From Candidatus Protochlamydia sp. (GTDB lineage Bacteria > Chlamydiota > Chlamydiia > Chlamydiales > Parachlamydiaceae), in assembly GCA_013695355.1 (NCBI GenBank), contig JACDAQ010000043.1, positions 1-64,000 on the forward strand: a stretch of 64,000 nt of DNA, written 5' to 3'. Shown here in pieces: positions 18,009 through 25,917 of the stretch. The notes below the pieces were generated by a model, which worked only from the letters and a program-made list of their open reading frames with translations, was not told the origin of the DNA and did not search any database. Made by a program: the position numbers and the translations under genes. How positions within the stretch are numbered: position 1 is the stretch's first letter; the number at the start of each line of letters is the position of its first letter.

Positions 18009-18407
18009 ATGCAAGACATGTCAGATAACTGTGATTTATTAAAAAAATCGAATAACAAGAATCAGAAGCAAAAGAATTTGGTATTTATTGGGAAAATATC
18101 CACCAACTCATTGAACAAATACAAAGTGAAATCAATGAAATTTTAGAGGCATGGGATAAAAAAGATTTTTCAAGCTTACAAGAAGAAATTGGCGATTTAA
18201 GAACCTGTTCAATATCTATGATCAGGATGCTTTGCTGCTACAAATTCGCTAGGAAGCCTCAAAAAATTTCAGCAGCGCTATGATGCAGTTGTCCAGTTGG
18301 CTCGAAATGACGGATATGACAACTTGAAAAAACAATCATCTGAAATTTTAATGAATTATTGGAAGCGTGCAAAAGAACACACTAAAATCCAGATAATAAA
18401 TCTTTAA
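18009..18407 (+). pseudogene. MazG-like NTP pyrophosphohydrolase relic interrupted by a family C repeat
   Basis: The N-terminal part encodes QESEAKEFGIYWENIHQLIE and LQEEIGDL, typical of MazG-type nucleotide pyrophosphohydrolases (EExxE and E..D metal ligands). The start codon at 18009 is in a different frame. After GDL the frame runs into a truncated family C repeat (18198-18252). The coding frame then resumes as SLKKFQQRYDAVVQLARNDG and ends LMNYWKRAKEHTK at a TAA near 18407. The gene is dead by frameshift plus insertion and deletion. Family call is by eye. Confidence 0.6.
18198..18252 (+). repeat. Family C repeat, 5' part only
   Basis: TAAGAACCTGTTCAATATC, then the core ATGATCAGGATGCTTTGCTG and CTACAAATT, matching copies at 14771 and 30190. 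The right inverted repeat is missing. It is embedded inside the mazG relic. Confidence 0.75.
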
Positions 18408-18629
18408 CAGTTTAAAAAAAGCCTAAACGCCCTATCTAAAGGCCCTGACAGGCATTATCCTAGTCCAGTTGCTTTTATCTGCTAAGATTGCCATAAAAAT
18501 AAACATTGCATCATCATATTACACCTAACATTTTATAAAGAAAGAAAGCATTGACGTGAATTATTGTAATATCATACAATTACAGCATTACACTACTTTG
18601 GTGGTTTATGTAAAAAAAAGGGAAAAAAA

Positions 18630-19892
18630 ATGAGTTTCAAATACATGTCTTACTTTTTTGTTAGGGTCTTTTTTACCTTACTGACGGGTCTCTTTGCAAC
18701 ACTGCATTCCTACCCAAATAACGAAATTGATGCTTTCTTAAAAGCAAATCAATTTCAGGGCGTTGCATTTGTAGCTCAAAAAGGCAAAATTCTTTTAAAC
18801 AGGGGTTATGGTTTTGCTAATGCGGAACATCAAATATCTAATAGTCCACAAACAGTATTTCGGATAGGGTCAATTACAAAGCTTTTTACTGCCGTCGCCA
18901 TTCTGCAATTACAAGAGAAGGGATTGCTGAATGTGAAAGATCCTATAGTAAAATACATTCCCGATTATCCTCATGGGGATAAGATCTTAATCCATTATTT
19001 GCTTAGCCATATGTCAGGTATCCCAAGCATCTACCACTTTCCTAATCTGTTAGAAATACAACGCCAGCCCGCCACTCTATCTCAGGCGATGGCCCACTTT
19101 AAAGACCTTCCTTTACAATTTATTCCGGGTCATGATTGCGCTTCTTCGGATTCTGGCTACATTATCCTAGGGGCTATTATTGAAAATGTTACTGGGCAAT
19201 CATATGAAGCGTATTTAGATAAAAATATTTTCCGTCCTTTAAATCTGACAGCTACTTTTTATGATTACAATCATTATGTGATCCCTCACCGTGCCTCGGG
19301 ATATCAATACAAAGAAGGGAAGCTTTTGCATGCTCCATTTATTGATATGTCATTACCGCATGCTGCCGGAGCGTTATCTTCTACAGCAGAGGACCTTTAT
19401 AAATTTGATCAGGCTTTAAAAGGCACAGCCCTTCTTTCAAAAGTGAGCCTTGACGCCCTTTTTACAGTACATGCCTCTAATGCCGAAAATAAAATTGCTT
19501 CAGGCTATGGCTTTAGAATAGGGCCGCTCAATCGGGGGATGGAAGAATGCGAATCAAGCATTGTCGGTCATTTTGCTACAATTGATGGTTTCGAAGGAGC
19601 ATTCATTCGTTATCAAAATGAAGACCTTACCATCATCTTACTTTCTAACCTGCAAAAAACTGATGTGCGTACATTTCACAAAAAAATAGCCGCTATTTTT
19701 CTTTCGCCTTGGCGCTTCGGCGCTTCGGCGCTTCGTTCTAATTTATATCAATCTTCAATCAAATTTATTTATTTCTTAAAAAATCAAAAAGGAGAATTTC
19801 CATGCTTACACTTGTTTATCCAGAATCAAACTGTAAATATTTATTTAGCCAAGAAGCTGAAGAGATATTTAGTAAAGATAAAGGTCAATTGA
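18630..19892 (+). CDS. Beta-lactamase-fold (S12) serine hydrolase homologue, active site altered
   Basis: The protein has a Sec signal (residues ~1-27) and the class C beta-lactamase/D-peptidase fold. The nucleophile motif SITK (S81, K84) is intact. The second motif, normally YSN before GY, reads SSD (172-174) in PGHDCASSDSGY, so the catalytic tyrosine is lost. The third motif reads GHFATIDGFEG instead of the usual HTG/GHGG pattern. It may be a binding protein or have changed chemistry. The last ~55 residues overlap the next gene by 91 bp and result from a frame shift at an 8-bp tandem repeat (19711-19734); with two repeat copies the protein would stop at 19732-equivalent. Family certain, activity doubtful. 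Confidence 0.8.
   Translation: MSFKYMSYFFVRVFFTLLTGLFATLHSYPNNEIDAFLKANQFQGVAFVAQKGKILLNRGYGFANAEHQISNSPQTVFRIGSITKLFTAVAILQLQEKGLLNVKDPIVKYIPDYPHGDKILIHYLLSHMSGIPSIYHFPNLLEIQRQPATLSQAMAHFKDLPLQFIPGHDCASSDSGYIILGAIIENVTGQSYEAYLDKNIFRPLNLTATFYDYNHYVIPHRASGYQYKEGKLLHAPFIDMSLPHAAGALSSTAEDLYKFDQALKGTALLSKVSLDALFTVHASNAENKIASGYGFRIGPLNRGMEECESSIVGHFATIDGFEGAFIRYQNEDLTIILLSNLQKTDVRTFHKKIAAIFLSPWRFGASALRSNLYQSSIKFIYFLKNQKGEFPCLHLFIQNQTVNIYLAKKLKRYLVKIKVN
19711..19734 (+). repeat. Three copies of GGCGCTTC (8-bp tandem repeat) in coding DNA
   Basis: Three perfect units sit near the 3' end of the serine hydrolase. Three copies keep the frame open for 52 more codons into the next gene. Two copies would give ..CCT TGG CGC TTC GGC GCT TCG TTC TAA, an immediate stop; one copy would stop near 19778. 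Copy number therefore decides the C-terminus. Confidence 0.9.
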
Positions 19893-21229
19893 CCGAGCGA
19901 TGCCTAGAATTATCAATACGCATTAATGTTTATTTATTCACTTACAAGGAAGCCATCCTATTATTGGATCCCAGGGCTTTTAACAAGCAATGCCAGCAGT
20001 ATGCTTTAAGGGCATGTCAAATTAATAAGAATTATAACGAAAAAACAGAAGAAGAAAAATTCGCACACACTGAGGAGAACCGCTTTCTTCATTTGGCTTT
20101 TTTTTTAAACTATGAATTTCGTGAAAATACTACTTATGTCAAAACTGTTCTTTCCGCTCTGAAGGGTCTGAAAATAAACCCGTTCAACCAAGAGTTTACA
20201 AGAAAAAATTTTATAAAATTTTTGAGAGATGAGAAACGATGCCGGGAAAAAGCATCGCGCATAGCATTCAATCAGCTATTTGAAAATAAAATGAAGCAAG
20301 AGCTGGATTCTTTGAAAGATACGACTACATTTTATAGGGAGCTTTATGCCTTATCTATGGAAAATCTAAAAATCGAGGGGACAAGCCTTGGCACAAAAAC
20401 AGGAGAACTCTACACCTATCCTAAATTGGCGGGCCTGGCCTATCTAATAGATCAAGTAGCACGAGAAGATATTAAATTTGTCATTAAAACAAAAATTGTT
20501 AATCAAGAAGGATTTGGAGGTGTGTTCATCCATGCAAGCGAACCGATCGATGAAAATGATTCCGTCATAGTCTTTGCAAGTTTTGCAACCGATGGTTCCT
20601 GTGCAGTTCAAGAACGAATGGAAGAGGCCAAAAAATGTCCAACTTATTTGTACCGCAATAATGACGCACAGAAAAGGCATGCTATCAATGCAAAATGCTT
20701 TTATTGCACACCAGTGGAGATGGACCTCAATCCAATCTCTAATCAATTAAAAAAAGTAATGGCTTCATCAAAGGATCTAATTCTTGGCTTGGGAGTTGAG
20801 TTCATGTTATCAGAACAAAAAACTTTTTTAAATTTTTTTCAGGATGGTTATAAATATCCTCACTTGAAAAATCTATTCCAAAGTTCTTTTGAAAGAATAA
20901 AAGACTTAGAATTAGATCATAATAATAAACGTATCTTTGGGATTTATCATACATACACGGAAAATGGAAAAAGTGTTTTAGCTGATGACTTTGCACTAGA
21001 TTCAAACCCAGAGCAGTTTTTGCAAAAGAAAGGAATGATTGATACACAGTTAAGTTCTTCAAAATTAGAAGATTTCTGCAAAGAGAAATTCAATAATTTT
21101 TGTCAAGATCAAGGCTTATCAACACTTTCTCGTGATCAAAGAAAAGAAATTATCACGAGTTTTGAAAAAACTTTGAATAATCAAGGTTTCAGCATAAAGT
21201 CTAAGAAAGCACAATTTTCGAAAAAATAA
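19802..21229 (+). CDS. Unknown 475-aa protein
   Basis: A strong AAAGGAG site lies eight bases before the ATG, so the start is well supported even though it overlaps the preceding frame. The product is soluble, mostly helical in the first ~190 residues, with a mixed alpha/beta middle (LAGLAYLIDQVAREDIKFV; VFIHASEPIDENDSVIVFAS) and a helical Lys-rich C-terminus. There is no signal peptide or membrane segment. I recognise no family. Neighbouring effector-like genes and the absence of a signal are compatible with T3SS export, but this is speculation. Confidence 0.65.
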   Translation: MLTLVYPESNCKYLFSQEAEEIFSKDKGQLTERCLELSIRINVYLFTYKEAILLLDPRAFNKQCQQYALRACQINKNYNEKTEEEKFAHTEENRFLHLAFFLNYEFRENTTYVKTVLSALKGLKINPFNQEFTRKNFIKFLRDEKRCREKASRIAFNQLFENKMKQELDSLKDTTTFYRELYALSMENLKIEGTSLGTKTGELYTYPKLAGLAYLIDQVAREDIKFVIKTKIVNQEGFGGVFIHASEPIDENDSVIVFASFATDGSCAVQERMEEAKKCPTYLYRNNDAQKRHAINAKCFYCTPVEMDLNPISNQLKKVMASSKDLILGLGVEFMLSEQKTFLNFFQDGYKYPHLKNLFQSSFERIKDLELDHNNKRIFGIYHTYTENGKSVLADDFALDSNPEQFLQKKGMIDTQLSSSKLEDFCKEKFNNFCQDQGLSTLSRDQRKEIITSFEKTLNNQGFSIKSKKAQFSKK

Positions 21230-21241
21230 GTTTTTTAGATA

Positions 21242-21273
21242 AGCCCGGACTGCCAAAATCGACAGACCGGGCT
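21242..21273. terminator. Terminator-like hairpin after the 475-aa gene
   Basis: AGCCCGG (21242-21248) pairs with CCGGGCT (21267-21273), 12 bp after the stop. No T run follows on the plus strand, so termination would be weak or factor-dependent. Confidence 0.45.
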
Positions 21274-21439
21274 CATGAATCCTAACCAACAAACTCCTCT
21301 TTGATCCCTAACATCTCCCTTTATAAGAGCTTGATAAAAAAATAGGCTGAATAATAAAAAAAAGTCGATTTTACAGACAAAAATAATGCGTGCAAATTTT
21401 GTCTGTATACATAGCTTGTTCTCCTCATAAAAATAAAGG

Positions 21440-21911
21440 ACATTTCCTTTTTGGAAGATGGGAAGATTTTCTTCGATGCATTTTTTTGCAATTGCTATGG
21501 GGTATCGACCCAGGGTTTTTATTGCCGCTAACCTGGATTCCCACTCCGTTGCTTTGAGTGATTTAGCAAGCAAAGAAATAGTCAATTCAGATTCAACCTG
21601 GCCTATTTCGCATAGGGCTTCTAATGCCCTTTACTCGACATATGGCTTTTTATCCATTATTGCCATCCTAAGCAAAAGAAAAGTCAATGGAGGATTAATT
21701 CGGTCCCTATCGACTAAGAAATTTACTGCTCGATATCTAAAAAAACTTTCTTTTCTTTTAGTGCTGAAGCGAGCCAAGAAAGAGCTAATTCTGGATTAGC
21801 TAAAGCTCTTTGACTTAAGATGTCTGTAGTTGAAGCTAAAACTAAGGTAAAAGCAATTCTAAATATTTCTTTTTCACCAAAAACTTCTTTAATTTCTGTT
21901 TGGTCTTCCAC
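21440..21911 (-). pseudogene. HEAT-like helical-repeat protein relic
   Basis: Minus-strand fragments show a helical-repeat pattern in two frames: ALANPELALSWLASALKEKK near 21800, then, after a frameshift, RMAIMDKKPYVE, a TAA stop, and RALEALCEIGQVESELTISL with LAKSLKATEWESRLAAIKTL. The spacing of Leu/Ala and Ile pairs fits HEAT repeats. Further minus-strand debris extends toward 22260. It lies just downstream of the F-box-like gene on the same strand and may be a broken relative. Only the repeat character is supported. Confidence 0.45.
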
Positions 21912-22268
21912 TTGCTTTTCACCTACTAGGGCAAGAGTCGGGGGTGTGAGGCGAGATCTCCCACATTTTCTTTGCTTTTCAATAAAAATTCATTGGATAT
22001 AGGCAAGCCCATCTTTCTGCTTGTTTTTTAACCGTGTCAATAAAGGGTTTTTCTAATCCCACAGGTTCTAGCTATCGAGATTTTACCTTTGTTCTTGTGT
22101 TCTGTATAACCCTTTGTCGTATTGAGTGGTTTCTGGAAAAATGTTTGAAGAATAGTTATTATAAAATTGGATATTCATAAATTACCTTTTGCAAATGCAA
22201 TTTTATTAGATTTTGCCAAATCAACTTTAATGACAGGCGTTTGGATGCCTTTTGCCATTTTTAAGCGC

Positions 22269-23834
22269 TCAGAGTTGTATGGCAATCTTGCATAATGAAG
22301 TTAAGGCATAAATATGGTCACGAATTTCTCCATTTTCTTCGATTTTACTTATTGCTTTTTTCACATGCGGAAGCTGTTCAATTTTAGCTTGAGAAATAAT
22401 TTCAAGTAAGGCTTCGTTTTGAAGTTCTATATTCGAAATTGTGAAAGCCTTTCTTAGCAAATCTTCAAAATCTGCTTGAGTGGAGTGATATAAAATTTCT
22501 TGGATTTCTGCAGATAACTTTTCATCTAAATTTTCGTGAATTTTTTCGTGAACCGTACTTCTTTCATTGCACGTCTCATTAATTTGCAATAAAACTTCTT
22601 CGGGCAAATTAAATTCCTGCAGATGCATGATAAATTTATGAAATAATTGTTCATTTCTCTCTTTAATATTTTTAAGAAAGGATTTTCTAAAATAGGCGTT
22701 TATAAATACGGGTGAATTCAAGAAAAGAAAACAGGCCTTTTGAATATTTTTAGGTGTCCAGGCTGTTACAATCATTTCCCATGCCAAATTTTGTACATTC
22801 CAGTCATTGGGCAAAATTAAAGCTATTTTTTCAGCACTTTCTAAGTGATTTTGGACGATAATATCAAATATTTCCAATACATCAAAATATTCCCCACTAA
22901 GACTTTGCCAGTATATTAAAGCTTCATCCATCGCATTTTTAGGATTCGTTTTTGCTTCAATTTTTAATATTTCAGTCCATGCTTGAGAGACATAGTCTTT
23001 CTGAAGCTTCTCTGGTGCTCCCATTTTTTTGATAATTTCTTTATTTTTATTCATATCCACAGAGATGGAAGTCTTTAAAATTTCAAATAAAAAATGTTGA
23101 AACATACTGAGGTCATTTAATTCAGAGTAAACATATTCTGCATTTTTTATAGCGAGTTCAGGATACTTTGAAGCCATTTTATTTAGAATTATTAAAAGAC
23201 ACTCTTCATTTTCAATGGTACAAAATGCAATTACAGCTTCTTCAAGTTGACGCTCATTTAAATTTTTTGTTATTTCTAAATACCCCTCTTTCTTTATTCG
23301 GGCATCTTTAATTTGTTTAACGGTATTGAGGGCATTGGATAGTGAATTTTTTGCCTCAGATTTAGCTATTTCTAACTTTTTTTTATCTTCAGGAATTGAT
23401 TGTTCTTTATGAATCTCTAGACAAGCTCTTTTACGTATTTTTTCATCTTCGATAAATAAAGTTGTCCTTTCGGCAAGGAGTTTATTTGTCATTGTAACAT
23501 TTTTTACAAGTCTAAAAAAATATGTATTAACCTTAACAGCTAAATCTGAATAGGGATTGACAGTGATGGATTCTCGAACTTCACAATCTTCATAAATTAT
23601 TTCATTGATTGAAATATATTTATTTTTTAGGCAAATATTTTTAACTTCAATTAACATTAGTGCTGGTTGAAAAAGTTTATCCGATTTCCAGGTTAAAAGG
23701 CTTCCACAGGTTGATGTTAATGCAATAAAATGCTTTATTTCGTTGGGATAAAATAAATTGCATATTATTTGAGGAATTAATTCTCTTGGTAAGGTAAGCA
23801 AAGGTGAAGAAGTTAAGTTAAGTAAAGGCAGCAT
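22269..23834 (-). CDS. F-box-like protein with helical repeats (possible effector)
   Basis: The 521-aa protein begins with LLTLPRELIPQIICNLF (residues ~12-28) and continues EIKHFIALTSTCGSLL, an F-box-like pattern (LPxEL..I...L....L......C). The rest (residues ~60-520) is all helical, with degenerate ~35-residue repeats (for example NPKNAMDEALIYWQSL, TPKNIQKACFLFLN). F-box proteins recruit substrates to SCF ubiquitin ligases in eukaryotes, and such genes are expanded in amoeba-associated chlamydiae. No Sec signal is seen. The F-box assignment is by eye; the helical-repeat architecture is clear. It stands alone upstream of a HEAT-like relic. Confidence 0.6.
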   Translation of the reverse strand: MLPLLNLTSSPLLTLPRELIPQIICNLFYPNEIKHFIALTSTCGSLLTWKSDKLFQPALMLIEVKNICLKNKYISINEIIYEDCEVRESITVNPYSDLAVKVNTYFFRLVKNVTMTNKLLAERTTLFIEDEKIRKRACLEIHKEQSIPEDKKKLEIAKSEAKNSLSNALNTVKQIKDARIKKEGYLEITKNLNERQLEEAVIAFCTIENEECLLIILNKMASKYPELAIKNAEYVYSELNDLSMFQHFLFEILKTSISVDMNKNKEIIKKMGAPEKLQKDYVSQAWTEILKIEAKTNPKNAMDEALIYWQSLSGEYFDVLEIFDIIVQNHLESAEKIALILPNDWNVQNLAWEMIVTAWTPKNIQKACFLFLNSPVFINAYFRKSFLKNIKERNEQLFHKFIMHLQEFNLPEEVLLQINETCNERSTVHEKIHENLDEKLSAEIQEILYHSTQADFEDLLRKAFTISNIELQNEALLEIISQAKIEQLPHVKKAISKIEENGEIRDHIYALTSLCKIAIQL

Positions 23835-23989
23835 AAATGAATTTTAACCTATTTATAAATTGAAAAGGTCTTGATGGTTAGAAATTGAACAATTTACTCT
23901 TAAAGATTTTGATTTACAACCGATTATAGAATGTCGTACTATTAAATTAAATATTTCTCAGTGAAGTGTGCGGTTTCGTGGGGAATGGA

Positions 23990-24760
23990 TTAAAATATGA
24001 CTTCAATAGGTAATTCATATAACAAATCATCCTCCCCAAAAAGTTCCACTTCCATGAAGCCCTCTCTTAAATGGGCTGTGCCTTGAAATTGTCCTAGTTC
24101 AGTTTTAATCTGAACAGAATAAGTCCCATATGGCGGCAGACAAAGACCCTTGACTTCAAATTTTAGCACTCCCTTTCCAAGCATAGGTGTTAAAAATATA
24201 GAATAGGGGCGTCCCAGCAACTCACTTACTTTTTCCAAATTTCCTTCCTGAAGCAATTGCCGGATCCGCGTACTTGAAACAGGCAGCCCTTCATACCTAT
24301 ATTCATCTAAATAAAGAACATCAAAACCCCACACTTCTCCAAGGTCTTTCATGACCGAGGGCTTTCCTTGTCTGTCTCGTCCTAATGTGGCGTCATGACC
24401 AAGAACAAGATGGGAAAAGGGGATAAATTGACGCAGTCGCTCAACGAATGAGGCTGCACTGTGCTCCGCAAGATAGCGGGTAAAAGGTAGGATGATGACG
24501 GCATCGATTTTATTTTCTTCCAATAATTGTAATTTATGGGGGAGAGAGCAAAGCAAGAAGGCGGGTTGCGAGGGACGCAGCACTTCGGAGGGATGATTAC
24601 TGAATGTGATGAGAACAGTTTGAGCGTTGTTTTGGGCAAGTTGGCGCGTCCTTTGCAAGACAGTAAGATGGCCACGATGCATACCGTCAAAATTGCCGAT
24701 CGTGAGAATGATTGGTTTTTTCTGTGGAGAAAATTCTTCCAGGCGATAAAACACTTGCAT
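23990..24760 (-). CDS. ribF: FAD synthetase/riboflavin kinase RibF, kinase part degenerate
   Basis: I start at the internal ATG 24760 (MQVFYRLEEF) because the longer frame runs back through truB and adds 45 basic residues with no homology. The FMN adenylyltransferase part is intact: LTIGNFDGMHRGH, LGHDATLGRDRQGK and the STRIRQLLQEGNL segment. The usual C-terminal flavokinase domain is only ~70 residues and I do not see its GxPTAN motif after GRPYSI, so riboflavin kinase activity is doubtful. It follows truB by eight bases. Position matches CT093. Confidence 0.9.
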   Translation of the reverse strand: MQVFYRLEEFSPQKKPIILTIGNFDGMHRGHLTVLQRTRQLAQNNAQTVLITFSNHPSEVLRPSQPAFLLCSLPHKLQLLEENKIDAVIILPFTRYLAEHSAASFVERLRQFIPFSHLVLGHDATLGRDRQGKPSVMKDLGEVWGFDVLYLDEYRYEGLPVSSTRIRQLLQEGNLEKVSELLGRPYSIFLTPMLGKGVLKFEVKGLCLPPYGTYSVQIKTELGQFQGTAHLREGFMEVELFGEDDLLYELPIEVIF

Positions 24761-24768
24761 AGAATCGC

Positions 24769-25455
24769 TTATATCATGGTAATAAGGTGCTTTTCTAGAT
24801 TTTCGAATTCTGGCAGCTGAGATCCATCGACGCAATCTTTTAGAAGGAATTTTCCACTTCTTGTCCGTATTAGACGGGAAAGATGGGCTCCGCAACCTAA
24901 CAAAAGCCCTATATCATGAGCCAAGCTTCGAATATAGGTGCCTTTGCTGCATGCCACTTTAATTTCAATGTAAGGATAAGCATAGGCGGTTAGTTCTATA
25001 TGAAGGGTCACTTTGACTGCTGACCGTTCTACTTCGATCCCTTTCCGGGCTAATTCATATAATTTTTTGCCATCTATTTTCTTAGCAGAGTACATGGGAG
25101 GAACCTGTTCTATTTCACCTTGAAAAGCTGCAATGGTTTTTTCAATTTCAGATAAATCAGGGATAAGTTCCGATTGCGAAAGGACCTGCCCTTCGCAGTC
25201 ATATGTATCAGTGGATATTCCGAGCTTGATTTGGGCATCATACTCCTTATCGCACAATAAAAACTGATTGGAAAGGCGCGTATACTCCCGCCCAATCAAC
25301 ATTACCATTACGCCTGTGGCAAAAGGGTCTAGCGTACCTGCGTGACCAATCTTTTTTACTCCGAGCCTTCTGCGCAAGATCCTGACTAAATCAAAAGAAG
25401 TTTTTCCGCTAGGCTTGTCAACCAGTAAAATGCCCTGGGTGGAAGGTTCATTCAT
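24769..25455 (-). CDS. truB: tRNA pseudouridine-55 synthase TruB
   Basis: The 228-aa protein has the family signature LLVDKPSGKTSFDLVR and the catalytic GHAGTLDPFATGVM, in which the aspartate attacks U55 in the T-loop of tRNAs. RSLAHDIGLLLGCGAHLSRL is also typical. It is shorter than E. coli TruB (314 aa) and lacks the C-terminal PUA-like extension. It overlaps rbfA by eight bases and precedes ribF, as in CT094. Confidence 0.96.
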   Translation of the reverse strand: MNEPSTQGILLVDKPSGKTSFDLVRILRRRLGVKKIGHAGTLDPFATGVMVMLIGREYTRLSNQFLLCDKEYDAQIKLGISTDTYDCEGQVLSQSELIPDLSEIEKTIAAFQGEIEQVPPMYSAKKIDGKKLYELARKGIEVERSAVKVTLHIELTAYAYPYIEIKVACSKGTYIRSLAHDIGLLLGCGAHLSRLIRTRSGKFLLKDCVDGSQLPEFENLEKHLITMI

Positions 25456-25915
25456 TTTTTTCAGGATGCTCGCTTGTTTGGTCTTTTTCCTCTTCCTCGT
25501 CTTCTATTCCTTCTTCGTCCTCTATTTCTTCGTCTGAGTGCTCGCTCGGGTCTTCTTCTCGCCCCTGCCTTTCCTCACTTATTTTTCCGAGCAGCTCTTC
25601 AATCCGCATGTGCTTATCCACACTGTCATCAAGCTTAAAATTTAGCTCAGGAAAATAACGCATGACAACTTTATGCGAGGCATTCACCGCTATAAAACCT
25701 GCAGCAGATTTTAAAGCGTCGATTGTCTCAGCCTTATCCTGGTCCGTGCCGATCACGCTAATGAAGACTTTGGCATGCCTTAAGTCCTTTGTGATTTGCA
25801 CGCGTGTGACGGTAACAAGCTCGGTGACGTGCGGATTCCGCACGTCACGTCTTATGACTTCTGAAATAACTTCTTTTAGCAAAGAATTTAGTCGGTCGGT
25901 TCTTTGTACTGCCAT
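25448..25915 (-). CDS. rbfA: Ribosome-binding factor A
   Basis: The protein is 155 aa. Residues 1-115 are the KH-like RbfA domain (RTDRLNSLLKEVISEVIRRD; VTRVQITKDLRHAKVFISV) that acts in late 30S maturation. The final ~40 residues are an acidic Glu/Asp tail. It starts two bases after infB and overlaps truB by eight bases, so translation is coupled through infB-rbfA-truB. Confidence 0.95.
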   Translation of the reverse strand: MAVQRTDRLNSLLKEVISEVIRRDVRNPHVTELVTVTRVQITKDLRHAKVFISVIGTDQDKAETIDALKSAAGFIAVNASHKVVMRYFPELNFKLDDSVDKHMRIEELLGKISEERQGREEDPSEHSDEEIEDEEGIEDEEEEKDQTSEHPEKNE

Positions 25916-25917
25916 AG

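Noticed and set aside
24761-24895. N-terminal extension of ribF by 45 residues
   Set aside because: It lies inside the truB coding region, is Arg/Lys-rich without homology, and the internal ATG places the start exactly before the conserved domain.
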